Source: JBBQZU01 sp038207425
Lineage (GTDB): Bacteria > Bacteroidota > Bacteroidia > Flavobacteriales_D > Cryomorphaceae
Length of the DNA: 61,420 bases
NCBI GenBank assembly: GCA_038207425.1
Contig: JBBQZU010000021.1
Location: 1-61,420 of the forward strand
Direction of reading: 5' to 3'
The translations under genes and the position numbers were made by a program. Shown piece after piece: positions 27,621 to 37,152 of this stretch (positions are counted from its first letter, which is position 1; every line of letters starts with the position of its first letter). The notes under the pieces are model-generated. The model was not told where the DNA came from. It saw only the letters and a program-made list of their open reading frames with translations, and did not search any database.

Positions 27621-27657
27621 AGTGGGGCGTGCCGTCAGGCACGCCCCACTTTTTTTT
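27621..27657 (+). terminator. Intrinsic terminator after the T9SS repeat-protein gene
   Basis: A perfect 13-bp stem (27621-27633 with 27638-27650) with loop GTCA is followed by a run of eight T. It lies 26 bases after the stop at 27595. Textbook rho-independent terminator. Confidence 0.95.
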
Positions 27658-27685
27658 AGAAATCCTATAATGATGCTAAAAAAGG

Positions 27686-27716
27686 TTGATCCAAACCTTA
27701 TTAAGTCTTACCTTGC
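27686..27716 (+). promoter_or_regulatory. Candidate promoter of the S8 peptidase gene
   Basis: TTG at 27686-27688, 20 bases, then TACCTTGC at 27709-27716, about 45 bases before the start codon and just after the terminator. This matches the Bacteroidota -33/-7 layout. Confidence 0.5.
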
Positions 27717-27760
27717 AGATCACTCTTAACTGCGATCTAGAATCGCGCAAAACCGTTTAA

Positions 27761-30487
27761 ATGAAAAAGTTATCTTCTCTTCTCTTGGCAATTTCTGCCA
27801 TTTTTTCCTTCAATCTTCACGCTCAACTTCAAAATGGTGAAACTCCTTTTGTTGCTGGTGAGCTTATTATTATGTTCGAAAAGGACGTGAATCCTAAAAT
27901 TGTCGAGAACCAATATGCCATGCTTGATGGCTCAGCTACCGGTTTGAAGCATGTTCAGGTACTTTCGGATTTTGCAAACATTCATCTCTTTTCATTTAAC
28001 AACGAAGTTGTGGATGAATATGCTCTTCTTAGGGAAATCCGAGAATTTAGAGAGATTCAAGCTGCTCAGTTCAACCATATCGTTACCGAAAGGGCTACCG
28101 TACCAAATGATCCTCAACTTGGTACACAATGGCACCACGTAAATGCCGCTGATAAAGACATAGACAGCAATCTGGCATGGGATATTACAACCGGCGGACT
28201 CACTGCCAATGGCGATGAAATAGTGGTATGTGTTATTGAACCAGGTGGATCAAATTATAACCATAATGACGTATTTCCCAATCATTGGCGTAACCTTCAG
28301 GAAATTAACAACAACGGTATCGATGACGATAACAATGGATACATCGACGATTACGATGGCTGGAGGCCTAGTAGCAATAATGACAATATTCAGTTAGGTG
28401 GTCACGGTACCTCCGTATCAGGAATGATTGGTGCGAAAGGCAATAATGGTATTGGAGGATCAGGAGTAAACTGGAATGTAAAAATCATGCAGGTTCAGGT
28501 GGGAAGCCTCACAGAGTCGAATGTAATTTCTGCTTATGCGTATCCACTAAATATGCGCAATCTTTACAATACTACCAATGGCGTAAAGGGTGCTTTTGTA
28601 GTAGCTACCAACGCTTCATGGGGTATTGACAATGCAAACGCGAATAACTACCCTGTGTGGTGCGGGTATTATAATACGCTAGGTACAGTAGGTATTCTCA
28701 ATTGTGGCGCTACTGCAAACAACAATGTGAATGTAGATGTAGTAGGCGATATGCCAACTGCATGCAGCAGTCCGTATATGGTTTCTGTAACTGCTACCAA
28801 CAATCAGGACCTTAGGACCTTTTCAGCCTATGGAGCAACTACAATTGACCTTGCCGCCCCGGGTAGCAATGTATACCTTCCTTCAGGTACATCCAGCTAC
28901 AGCAATACCAGCGGTACTTCATTCGCCAGCCCTTGTGTAGCCGGAGCCATAGCCTTGGTGTACTCAGCGCCCTGCACGAGCCTTGCCGATATTGCCCGTT
29001 CGAACCCGCAGGTTGGTGCCAATATGGTAAGAAGCTACATCTTAAATGGAGTTGACCCGGTGCCAAGCTTGCAAGGGCTTACTGTTTCAGGTGGTCGCTT
29101 GAACGTGAAAAACTCACTTGACCTTGCCCTTAACGCCTGCGTAGTTTCTCAACCGTGCATAGCGTCAGCCATTAGCCTTCAAAGTGCTTGTGTTTACAAT
29201 CCTTTAGCCGCTACTTTCGATGCAACAGTTACCGTTAGCGGCACATTCAGCAGTGATGACTGCAGCGCCCAAACAGTGTGCTATCGTTTTGGCAACCTGC
29301 CTTTCACTTGCGTAGATCCTTCACAAACCGGTGGCGCAGTATCAAACACTTCGAGCTTTACAATTATTGGCTTGATTCCTGCCTTATCATACTCTTTCTA
29401 TATCACCACTGAAGGTGGTTCCTCACAAATTGTAACCATTATGACTGCCGACTGCTCGAATTTGGTAGCCGGTTGCACTGATCCAAATGCTTCCAATTAT
29501 AACCCACTTGCTACTGAAGATAACGGCTCATGTGAATATAACTGCAGCAGCGTTATCCTTTACATGAGTACAGATTGCAAAGGAGCCGAGGTAAGCTGGG
29601 ATATCCGAAGTTCAAGTAATGTGGTGGTAGCTTCAGCTCCTACCGGCACTTATGGCAATACGCAGTTTTCTACTTGGAATGGATGCCTGAATGAAGGCTG
29701 CTACACTTTCAATATATATGACTCATTTGGCGACGGTATGAACGGCCAGTCATCCGGCTGCGCTGTGAATGGTGAGTACTTTATGACAGAGATATCCACT
29801 GGAAATCTGCTCCTTACTATGACAGCGCCTAACGCAGCTTACGGAAGTGGCACTTCGCACAATTTCTGCATAGGAAATACAACGCCCCCCTGTTCTCTGC
29901 CATATCCTGAAACTACCGGTCTTACTGCATCACCTCACCCCGATGGTATGCTCCTGCAATGGAATCCAGTACCCGGCTCAATTGCATGCAGAATTCAAGG
30001 TGGCCTCGCCAATGGTACAGGGCCTATCCAGAATGTGCAAGTTTTTGGTAATGAGCCTACACAGTTTGTTGCACCCGCTTCCATTTTTGCACCTGGTACC
30101 AAAAATTATAGATGGAAGGTTCGTTGCCGCTGCGCTGATGATGTGCAAGCACCTTGGTCGCCTTATGCAACTTTTACCTACCCGCCGCCTGCCGGAATAG
30201 CAGCTCCGCTTTCAAACCGCTCTGAATCGAATGATGAAATTACGCTCTACCCAAATCCTAGCGATGGATTGTTAAATATTTCCATCCCTGCTTCAGAAAA
30301 TGAAAACCGAACATTGAGAATTTTCAATACTGTAGGGGCAGAAGTATTTGCAATCAAAGGCAACAGTTCAGTGAATAGCGGAATTACCCAGCTTGATTTA
30401 AGGTACCTGCCTTCTGGCGTTTACCTCATGCAAATGATTAATCAGCAGGATGTGATCAGTTCCTATAGGTTTGTTATAACCCGTTGA
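27761..30487 (+). CDS. Secreted S8 (subtilisin-like) peptidase with type A T9SS sorting domain, catalytic Asp replaced by Glu
   Basis: The 908-residue protein has a signal peptide (residues 1-22, ending LHAQ) and a propeptide to about residue 110. The S8 domain carries His215 in GGHGTS and Ser387 in GTSFASP. At the position of the catalytic Asp the sequence reads VCVIEPGG, with Glu160. Downstream come a fibronectin-like segment (about 470-560), a CTDPNASNYNPLATEDNGSC motif near 570, a DSFGDG-containing module (about 590-705), a second cysteine-containing module (about 710-810) and the sorting domain (LYPNPSDGLLN). The last two modules recur in the next gene, an S1 peptidase. Exported by T9SS and probably extracellular. 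Either Glu supports catalysis or the enzyme is impaired. Confidence 0.88.
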   Translation: MKKLSSLLLAISAIFSFNLHAQLQNGETPFVAGELIIMFEKDVNPKIVENQYAMLDGSATGLKHVQVLSDFANIHLFSFNNEVVDEYALLREIREFREIQAAQFNHIVTERATVPNDPQLGTQWHHVNAADKDIDSNLAWDITTGGLTANGDEIVVCVIEPGGSNYNHNDVFPNHWRNLQEINNNGIDDDNNGYIDDYDGWRPSSNNDNIQLGGHGTSVSGMIGAKGNNGIGGSGVNWNVKIMQVQVGSLTESNVISAYAYPLNMRNLYNTTNGVKGAFVVATNASWGIDNANANNYPVWCGYYNTLGTVGILNCGATANNNVNVDVVGDMPTACSSPYMVSVTATNNQDLRTFSAYGATTIDLAAPGSNVYLPSGTSSYSNTSGTSFASPCVAGAIALVYSAPCTSLADIARSNPQVGANMVRSYILNGVDPVPSLQGLTVSGGRLNVKNSLDLALNACVVSQPCIASAISLQSACVYNPLAATFDATVTVSGTFSSDDCSAQTVCYRFGNLPFTCVDPSQTGGAVSNTSSFTIIGLIPALSYSFYITTEGGSSQIVTIMTADCSNLVAGCTDPNASNYNPLATEDNGSCEYNCSSVILYMSTDCKGAEVSWDIRSSSNVVVASAPTGTYGNTQFSTWNGCLNEGCYTFNIYDSFGDGMNGQSSGCAVNGEYFMTEISTGNLLLTMTAPNAAYGSGTSHNFCIGNTTPPCSLPYPETTGLTASPHPDGMLLQWNPVPGSIACRIQGGLANGTGPIQNVQVFGNEPTQFVAPASIFAPGTKNYRWKVRCRCADDVQAPWSPYATFTYPPPAGIAAPLSNRSESNDEITLYPNPSDGLLNISIPASENENRTLRIFNTVGAEVFAIKGNSSVNSGITQLDLRYLPSGVYLMQMINQQDVISSYRFVITR

Positions 30488-30548
30488 ACTTTATCTATTC
30501 GTCCCCAATGAGCATTATTGTTTAATTTATCACGATCAATTTTTTAAA

Positions 30549-33242
30549 ATGAAAAACAGAAGTTTTATTCTTGCAGGAGCACTCACATTGTTCCTGGTAT
30601 CTTGTCCATGGCTGAGTTTTGCTCAAACAACTGATGTTGGTAATCCCAAGTCATGGTTGGCAAAGACAATGCTGAAACCGCTGGCGATTGCTGCGTTACC
30701 GGTAGTAAACACAGATGTGCTTAAAAGCCAAGATGCAATAACCGATGCTGAGCGTTCAGGACCCTGGCGCTTTGGGCACCATGTAGAAATAAATACAGAT
30801 ATTCTACAGGCCGGCGTTTGGGATAATGCTTATGGTGGAGGTAGAACCTGCCGTATAGAGTTTGTATCAAAAGATGCCCTTACGATGAACTTGTTCTTTT
30901 CTGCATTTCATTTACCGGAAGGTGCACACCTTCACGTATACAATGCGGATAGGAGCGAAGTAGACGGCGCTTATACCCATGCCAACAATCAGCCTGATGG
31001 AGAACTGGCAACCATGCCCGTAAGCGGACAGCGAGTTATTGTAGAGTATTACGAACCTGCCGGTAAAGTAGAGTACGCTGAGGTAGTTATAAAATCGGTA
31101 ATACACGGTTACCGCCCAATAGGTAGTTTTTTCAACGCAGTGTACAATGAAGCAAAAGCCTTAAACCAGGCCGGTAAGTGCAATTATGATACGAAATGCT
31201 CGCAGGTAGCAGGTAGTCCATTCGGCGCTCTTGGTGAGTGGGATGAACAAATAGCCTCTGTAGCAATTATGATGAACAATGGCTCTTCTTTTTGTTCCGG
31301 AGCACTGGTGAACAACACTGCCAATAATGGTACACCGTATTTCCTTTCGGCAAATCATTGTGGTACTAATTATGGCGGCGGGCTTACATTTTTGTTTAAA
31401 TGGGAATCGCCAACTGCCATTTGTGCTACCAATGCCAGCAGTACCAATGGACCAACCACCAATACCATCAATGGAGGCATTTTGCGGGCCAAGCGCTCCG
31501 GAAGTGATTTTGCCCTTTGGCAAATGAATAGCACACCTCCGGCATCTTATAATATCTATTACTCTGGCTGGAGCAGAGCTACCACCCAGCCCACTCAGGC
31601 TACGGGTATACATCATCCCAGGGGTGACGTTAAGAAAATATGCCGTGAAAATAATTCGCCATACCAATCTACCGCCGCCGGTGCTCAGGTGTGGTGGATT
31701 AATCAGTGGGAACTTGGCGTTACTGAGCCTGGGTCATCAGGCTCGCCATTGTTTGATCAGAATAAGCGAATTGTAGGCCAACTGTATGGTGGGCTTGCCG
31801 CTTGCTCAGGTACACAAAACAACGGAACTTATGATTATTATGGCCGATTTGATGTATCATGGAACACCGGAACTACTGCGGCCACAAGGCTCATAGATTG
31901 GCTGGACCCGCTTGGCACCAATCCGCTTTTTATTAATGGTTACAATCCCAATGCACCTACGGGAACTTTTGATGTAGCTGTTGCAAACGTTACAGGACTG
32001 AGTGCTGCTGGCTGCAACCAGTCTTCATATCAGCCGGCTGTTACGCTATCAAATTTGGGAACTACTACACTTACTTCCGCCACATTAACCTACCAAATCA
32101 GTGGCAGTGCTGCCGTAAACGTGCCTTGGACAGGCAGTCTCGCTTCAGGTCTGAGCACACAGGTATCGCTGCCTACAATCAATATTGCCAATTCAGGAGC
32201 ATATACGTATACTGCTTCAGTTTCAAACCCCAATGGTAATGTTGATAGTAATTTATCAAACAACACTGTGGTTACACCACTTTCAGTAGTGCTCAACGCA
32301 CAAACTGCCACCCTGAGTCTTACTCTCGATTGTTGGGGAGCCGAAACTTCATGGCAAGTGGTGAGCGATGCATCAGGATCAATAGTTGCAAGTGGTGGTC
32401 CTTACGTAAGCGGCACTGGCGGTACTGTGCAGAATGCTCAGTTGTGTTTGCCGGAAGGCTGTTACACCTTTACCATTTTTGACAGTTTTGGTGATGGACT
32501 AGCCGGAGGACAATACCCTACATGCAGCGCCAACGGTGATTACATTATTACATCTAACAGTGGCGGCGACCTACTAGTAGTTATGGGTGCTCCAAATGGT
32601 AACTTCGGAAGCCAAGCCGTTCATTCATTTTGTATAGGATTGCCTGCCCCGGTTTGCACTGCTCCTTATCTTACCCCCAATGGTCTTACTTCTTCAAATC
32701 AACCCAATGGGGTATTGTTCAACTGGAATCCAGTTCCAGAATCTACTTCCTGCAGGCTTGAAGGTGGCTTGGCCAATGGCACAGGGCCGATTCAGTCAGT
32801 ACAGGTGAATGGCACAGAGCCATCACAATACCTTGTGCCTGCATCGATCTTTGCACCGCAGCAGCGTAATTACCGCTGGCGGGTGCGTTGCCGTTGCTCA
32901 CCATCAGTGCAGGGGCCATGGTCAGCATACTCCACATTCTCATGGCCCATTGCCGCGCCATCAGCACCTGCGGGTATTTTCGACATTGACTCCGATGTGA
33001 ACATTTACCCGAACCCTTCCAGTGGAGCGCTTTTCGTTTCATTTATGGCTCAGGCCGAGGCACAAGTAACTATCCGGGTAATGGATATGATTGGCAAGCT
33101 TGTATATTCTCAAAATACAGTGAGTGTGGATGGGTTGAATAATTACGAGTTCGACTTAAACCATTTGCCGCAAGGTGTATACTTGCTCGACATCCATGAC
33201 GGTGTAAGCAGAATTACCCGTAAGGTTGCCATCAGCAGATAG
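30549..33242 (+). CDS. Secreted S1 (lysyl endopeptidase-like) serine peptidase with type A T9SS sorting domain
   Basis: The 897-residue protein has a signal peptide (to about residue 26, FAQT), a propeptide domain and a trypsin-fold protease domain. The complete triad is His270 (SANHCG), Asp320 (GSDFALW) and Ser399 (GSSGSP). The layout resembles Achromobacter lysyl endopeptidase (Lys-C). Residues about 475-570 are a CARDB-like Ig domain. The DSFGDG module (about 585-700) and the cysteine-containing module (about 705-800) are shared with the upstream S8 peptidase. The sorting domain (IYPNPSSGALFVSF) ends the protein. It lies 61 bases after the S8 gene, possibly on the same transcript, and is followed by a hairpin terminator. 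The Lys specificity is inferred from similarity only. Confidence 0.9.
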   Translation: MKNRSFILAGALTLFLVSCPWLSFAQTTDVGNPKSWLAKTMLKPLAIAALPVVNTDVLKSQDAITDAERSGPWRFGHHVEINTDILQAGVWDNAYGGGRTCRIEFVSKDALTMNLFFSAFHLPEGAHLHVYNADRSEVDGAYTHANNQPDGELATMPVSGQRVIVEYYEPAGKVEYAEVVIKSVIHGYRPIGSFFNAVYNEAKALNQAGKCNYDTKCSQVAGSPFGALGEWDEQIASVAIMMNNGSSFCSGALVNNTANNGTPYFLSANHCGTNYGGGLTFLFKWESPTAICATNASSTNGPTTNTINGGILRAKRSGSDFALWQMNSTPPASYNIYYSGWSRATTQPTQATGIHHPRGDVKKICRENNSPYQSTAAGAQVWWINQWELGVTEPGSSGSPLFDQNKRIVGQLYGGLAACSGTQNNGTYDYYGRFDVSWNTGTTAATRLIDWLDPLGTNPLFINGYNPNAPTGTFDVAVANVTGLSAAGCNQSSYQPAVTLSNLGTTTLTSATLTYQISGSAAVNVPWTGSLASGLSTQVSLPTINIANSGAYTYTASVSNPNGNVDSNLSNNTVVTPLSVVLNAQTATLSLTLDCWGAETSWQVVSDASGSIVASGGPYVSGTGGTVQNAQLCLPEGCYTFTIFDSFGDGLAGGQYPTCSANGDYIITSNSGGDLLVVMGAPNGNFGSQAVHSFCIGLPAPVCTAPYLTPNGLTSSNQPNGVLFNWNPVPESTSCRLEGGLANGTGPIQSVQVNGTEPSQYLVPASIFAPQQRNYRWRVRCRCSPSVQGPWSAYSTFSWPIAAPSAPAGIFDIDSDVNIYPNPSSGALFVSFMAQAEAQVTIRVMDMIGKLVYSQNTVSVDGLNNYEFDLNHLPQGVYLLDIHDGVSRITRKVAISR

Positions 33243-33260
33243 CCACAAACCAATACTAAA

Positions 33261-33294
33261 TAACAAGGGCGGCCTGAATAGGCCGCCCTTGTTA
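33261..33294. terminator. Bidirectional hairpin between convergent genes
   Basis: A perfect 14-bp stem (33261-33274 with 33281-33294) encloses a six-base loop. It lies 18 bases after the peptidase stop and 20 bases from the thiolase stop on the other strand. The stem is GC-rich in its inner half; T runs on both sides are short. Confidence 0.85.
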
Positions 33295-33314
33295 TTTCAT
33301 AAAATCTGAATTAA

Positions 33315-34493
33315 TTACAGACGCTCTATCACCATTGCTGATGCGCCGCCGCCACCGTTGCAAATACCTGCTCCGCCAAGGCGTGCATTGTTTTGCGAAA
33401 GCACATTAATAAGCGTCACCATAATGCGCGCACCGCTGCAACCCAGCGGGTGGCCTAGCGATACTGCACCACCATTTACATCAACACGCGATGGGTCAAG
33501 GCCAAGCTCTTTTATATTGGCAAGGCCTACTACTGCAAAAGCCTCATTGAGCTCCCAGAAGTCAATATCACTTACTTTTAGTCCTGCTTTCTTCAATGCT
33601 TTAGGAATGGCTTTGGAAGGAGCTGTGGTAAACCACTCAGGAGCTTGGGCGGCATCAGCATAGCTCACTATTTTGGCCAGTGGCTTTATTCCCAACGCTT
33701 CAGCTTTTTCTTTGCTCATTAGCACAAGCGCGGCAGCACCATCGTTTAGGGTACTTGCATTGGCAGCGGTTACTGTGCCTTCTTTTGAAAATACTGGTCG
33801 CAGGGTAGGAATCTTTTCAAGAAATACATTTTTGTACTCTTCATCTTCATTGACCACGAGCGAATCGCCTTTGCGCTGGGGTACTTCTACCGGAATTACC
33901 TCTGCCGCAAATTTCCCTGCTTTCCAGGCGTTGGCTGAGCGTGTGTAGGATTGAATGGCGAAAGCATCCTGCTCCTCGCGGCTTATGTTATATTCGCGTG
34001 CGCAAAGGTCGCCGCAATTACCCATATGCTGCTGGTTGTAAGCATCGGTAAGTCCGTCGAATACCATACCGTCGAGCACGGTTATATTGCCCAGTTTGGT
34101 GCCCACCCTAGAGCCTGGAAGGTAGTGTGGTGTGTTGCTCATACTCTCCATGCCGCCGGCCACGATCACATCGGCATCACCGAGTGCTATGGATTGTGCT
34201 GCCAACATAATGGCTTTCATACCCGAAGCGCATACTTTATTTACAGTAGTGCAAGGCACAGTATCTCCTAAACCAGCATAAATGGCTGCTTGGCGCGCCG
34301 GCGCCTGACCAAGACCAGCCTGGAGTGCGCAGCCCATGTATACTTCATCAACCAAGGCTGCATCTATTCCGGCTTTTTGAACAGCTCCTTTTATGGCAAC
34401 TGCGCCGAGACGTGTAGCACTGATTGGTGATAGTATCCCGTTGAAACTGCCTATGGGTGTGCGAACGGCAGAAATGATATATACTTCTTTCAT
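33315..34493 (-). CDS. Acetyl-CoA C-acetyltransferase (thiolase II)
   Basis: This 392-residue cytosolic thiolase condenses two acetyl-CoA or cleaves 3-ketoacyl-CoA. The nucleophile Cys88 is in NKVCASGMKAI. The C-terminal signatures are NGGAVSLGHPLGCSG (His near 349) and GICNGGGGASA (second Cys near 379). The full length and absence of long insertions favour the biosynthetic/acetoacetyl type (AtoB/PhaA-like) over the FadA type, but this is a soft call. No beta-oxidation partner is nearby. Probably monocistronic, with the ATG at 34491-34493. Confidence 0.93.
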   Translation of the reverse strand: MKEVYIISAVRTPIGSFNGILSPISATRLGAVAIKGAVQKAGIDAALVDEVYMGCALQAGLGQAPARQAAIYAGLGDTVPCTTVNKVCASGMKAIMLAAQSIALGDADVIVAGGMESMSNTPHYLPGSRVGTKLGNITVLDGMVFDGLTDAYNQQHMGNCGDLCAREYNISREEQDAFAIQSYTRSANAWKAGKFAAEVIPVEVPQRKGDSLVVNEDEEYKNVFLEKIPTLRPVFSKEGTVTAANASTLNDGAAALVLMSKEKAEALGIKPLAKIVSYADAAQAPEWFTTAPSKAIPKALKKAGLKVSDIDFWELNEAFAVVGLANIKELGLDPSRVDVNGGAVSLGHPLGCSGARIMVTLINVLSQNNARLGGAGICNGGGGASAMVIERL

Positions 34494-34573
34494 TGGAAAT
34501 TGGGGTTAAGTGGTGGTTCAATTTTCGCGGCAAAGTTAACACAATCTGCCACCTGCCTTACCCGATTTGTACC

Positions 34574-35056
34574 TCAGCGGGAAATGATGAGCGCATTGGT
34601 AAGCCCGGCACTGTCGAGAGAGTCACCGTTGAAAAAGAAGCTTCTTTTCGTATTGGTATAGCCACATTCACCATCATACTCCCCACCAATTACAATGCGC
34701 TCTATACTTGCCACAAAACCTGTTGTTGGCTCAACTATCAGATAGTCGTAAACCACAAAATAGGGCGCGCCGATATTTCTAAATGGGAAGAAATCGTTTA
34801 CAATAAACTTTCCAAAGCCTTCCGGGAAATTGCCATTGATAATTAGAGTATCGGCGAGGAGCGGTTCTGAAAAGGGTACGTATCTTACAAAAAAGACGCT
34901 GTTGAGTTCTTCATCAGTAAAGCCGCCGGAGCCATCGCGCTCAAATTCGAAATAGAGCGCGTTTATTCTGGAAACATCAGGATCTTCACACTTTTCCCAG
35001 CATGATGTTAAGACCAGAGCAGGTACGGAAAAGACGATAAGTATATAATTCTTCAT
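34574..35056 (-). CDS. Small lipoprotein of unknown function
   Basis: The product is 160 residues, with a lipoprotein signal peptide: hydrophobic residues 4-17 and lipobox VLTSC (Cys19). Conserved-looking mature features are acidic turns (FERDGSGGFTDEE) and an IVIGGEYDGECGYTNTK stretch with two cysteines. I recognise no family. Divergent from the lipoprotein at 35119 across 62 bases, so the two may share a control region. Confidence 0.7.
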   Translation of the reverse strand: MKNYILIVFSVPALVLTSCWEKCEDPDVSRINALYFEFERDGSGGFTDEELNSVFFVRYVPFSEPLLADTLIINGNFPEGFGKFIVNDFFPFRNIGAPYFVVYDYLIVEPTTGFVASIERIVIGGEYDGECGYTNTKRSFFFNGDSLDSAGLTNALIISR

Positions 35057-35118
35057 AAAAGCACGACAAAAGTAGCGAAACCTCGGTTTAGGTTTAGGTC
35101 AAATATTAATTTTACTCC

Positions 35119-36171
35119 ATGATGAAGACAAAATGGTACAGAACCATAAACGCAATGATGGGCATATTCTTGCTTTCGGGCTGTGGAACTTCGTACTATT
35201 ATGCTGAATTTATTCAGCCTTCAAAAGTATATGTTCCTGCAAAGGTGTACAGGCTTGGGGTGGTAAACCGCGCCGTAACCGCGCAAACTGATGCTGTAAT
35301 ATACACCCAGGGAATTCCCTTCGAGTCTATTCGCGGACTTCCACTTAAAGCAGTTGATAAAACCATTCAGGAGCTTATAAAGAACAATGAAGTGCTGAGC
35401 AGGTTTGATTTGATAACATTTTCACTTCCACCGCGATTTATGGGTGGAAAACAATTCATGAGTGAGCAACTCAGTATTGAACAGGTTGATAGTATTTGTC
35501 GCACACTGAACTTGGATGGATTTGCATCGATTGACGGAGCCGAGCTCAGTATCCGCACCAAGGGTGAAGTTCAGGTAGTGAATGTAACCGACGATTTCGG
35601 ACAAATTGTTCGGGTACCTGAGTTCAATAATGAAAGTCAGATTACCTACAGCATCGGATGGCGATTGTACGATAATAACTACAAAGTACTTACAGATACC
35701 TATCAGGAAACCTACCAGAGAATTTTCACTTCGGTGGCTTATAGCGAAAGCGAAGCCCTTCAAATGGGCATCGATAACCTTACTATGTCGCAAGTGGCTT
35801 ATCTTGCCGGTGCTGATTACTATACCCGCATAGCTCCGCACTGGAAGGAAGATTTTAGGCTGTATTATCAAACAGGTTCTGAAGCAATGTACCGCATAGC
35901 ACAAAATCTGGAATACGATGGCAATTGGGAAGAAGCGGCGCGTAAGTGGAAGGACCTGACCGACTATTTTGATGACAAGGTTGCATTCAGGGCGCAATAT
36001 AATCTCGCTGTGGCAGCGGAAATGATGGGAAATCCACGTGAAGCACGCGAATGGCTTCTCAAAGCAATGGCTATAAAAGATACCAAACAAGCCCACAGAT
36101 ATATGACTACCATCGAAAAACAGATTCTGGTTTACGATGTGGTGAATCTACAACTCGGAATTTCTGAATAA
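35119..36171 (+). CDS. DUF6340-like lipoprotein
   Basis: The 350-residue protein has a lipoprotein signal: charged N-terminus, hydrophobic stretch and lipobox LLSGC (Cys22). The mature part has a conserved beta-rich domain (QPSKVYVPAKVYRLGVVNR near 33, then DGFASIDGAEL near 133, a MFxx-like YSIGWRLYDNNYKVL near 178). A C-terminal helical TPR-like segment spans about 255-335 (YDGNWEEAARKWKDL, NPREAREWLLKAMAI). This agrees with the Bacteroidota family DUF6340. Function unknown. A small membrane-protein gene follows after 11 bases. The second Met is an equally good start. Confidence 0.75.
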   Translation: MMKTKWYRTINAMMGIFLLSGCGTSYYYAEFIQPSKVYVPAKVYRLGVVNRAVTAQTDAVIYTQGIPFESIRGLPLKAVDKTIQELIKNNEVLSRFDLITFSLPPRFMGGKQFMSEQLSIEQVDSICRTLNLDGFASIDGAELSIRTKGEVQVVNVTDDFGQIVRVPEFNNESQITYSIGWRLYDNNYKVLTDTYQETYQRIFTSVAYSESEALQMGIDNLTMSQVAYLAGADYYTRIAPHWKEDFRLYYQTGSEAMYRIAQNLEYDGNWEEAARKWKDLTDYFDDKVAFRAQYNLAVAAEMMGNPREAREWLLKAMAIKDTKQAHRYMTTIEKQILVYDVVNLQLGISE

Positions 36172-36182
36172 ATAAAACGACT

Positions 36183-36365
36183 ATGTCAAGAATTATTATT
36201 TCCCTTTTTTTAATCGCCTGCGCAATTTGGGTAATATACCAGGTTTGGACCAAAAACAAACGGTTCACCGATACTGAGAAGCTTATTTGGACCATCGCTG
36301 CAGTTGCGTTCAGCTTTGTTACTGCTGTGGTGTATTATATCACCCAGCGAAATAAGGGTTATTAG
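36183..36365 (+). CDS. Two-helix membrane peptide, 60 residues
   Basis: MSRIIISLFLIACAIWVIYQ forms the first helix. A charged loop (TKNKRFTDTEKLIW) and a second helix (about residues 37-54) follow, ending NKGY. The pattern is similar to the PLDc_N (cardiolipin synthase N-terminal) two-helix domain found alone in many Bacteroidota. It follows the DUF6340-like gene by 11 bases and ends 19 bases before the convergent tonB gene. Helix pattern and spacing support a real gene; function unknown. Confidence 0.65.
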   Translation: MSRIIISLFLIACAIWVIYQVWTKNKRFTDTEKLIWTIAAVAFSFVTAVVYYITQRNKGY

Positions 36366-36384
36366 ATATGAATTGCTCATAAAC

Positions 36385-37152
36385 TTATTTGAGCTTAAAC
36401 CCTATTGGAAGGGAAAATTTCACTCTTACGGGCGATTGATTTTGCTTCCCAGGCTTCCATGCAGGCATGGCGGCTATTACCCTCACCGCCTCCTCATCGA
36501 GCAATGGATGTACGCTGCGCAACACTTCCACATTGGTAATACTTCCGTTAGTTTCGACCACAAAAGCTACGTAAACGGTGCCTTGAATTTCTGATTCGCG
36601 CGCTATGGTCGGGTACTGCATATTTTCAGCAAGGTACAGGTACAAGCCATCTTTTCCTCCTTTAAACTCGGGCATTATTTCTACGAAATTGAAGAGTTTT
36701 TCTTCGGGAAGGGGTTCTGGTTGTAGAATTTCAACCGCTTCCTGCCGCTCGACAAAAATGCTGTCAACACCTTCAATATTTGCCGTGCCGATCTGCGAAG
36801 CACTCATCTCATCACGCGTAGGCATTCGTTCATCATCGGGCACATCTTCATCCTTTTTCACCACAGGGGGCAGAAATTTTACCACCTTGGCTTGTGGCGC
36901 AGCAGTAAGCGGTTCTGGCAGCCTGCGCTCAAGATCGATGGGCGGTGGTGCCGAGAGTTCTGAGTAGTTTATCACCCGGCTTACCTTTACGGGGATTTGC
37001 TCTGATGAAGGTTTTTTCAATGCATCGCGCACAAATGGGTACACGAAAACCCCTAATATAAGCAGCAGCGATACCAACAGCGAAACCGATGCAAATACCG
37101 GGTATTTCTGCGAAAGATCTTCTGCTCCATATGTCGGTTTCTGATTACTCAT
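36385..37152 (-). CDS. Energy transducer TonB
   Basis: The 255-residue protein has a short cytoplasmic N-terminus and one transmembrane helix (about 21-43). A proline/charged periplasmic spacer spans about 60-150. The TonB C-terminal domain (about 165-255) shows YPTIARESEIQGTVYVAFVV, then ITNVEVLRSVHPLLDEEAVRVI, AMPAWKPGKQ and PVRVKFSLPIGFKL. It transmits proton-motive energy from ExbB/ExbD to outer-membrane TonB-dependent receptors. Last gene of exbB-exbD-exbD-tonB; ATG overlaps the exbD stop by four bases. No receptor gene lies in the window. Confidence 0.92.
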   Translation of the reverse strand: MSNQKPTYGAEDLSQKYPVFASVSLLVSLLLILGVFVYPFVRDALKKPSSEQIPVKVSRVINYSELSAPPPIDLERRLPEPLTAAPQAKVVKFLPPVVKKDEDVPDDERMPTRDEMSASQIGTANIEGVDSIFVERQEAVEILQPEPLPEEKLFNFVEIMPEFKGGKDGLYLYLAENMQYPTIARESEIQGTVYVAFVVETNGSITNVEVLRSVHPLLDEEAVRVIAAMPAWKPGKQNQSPVRVKFSLPIGFKLK

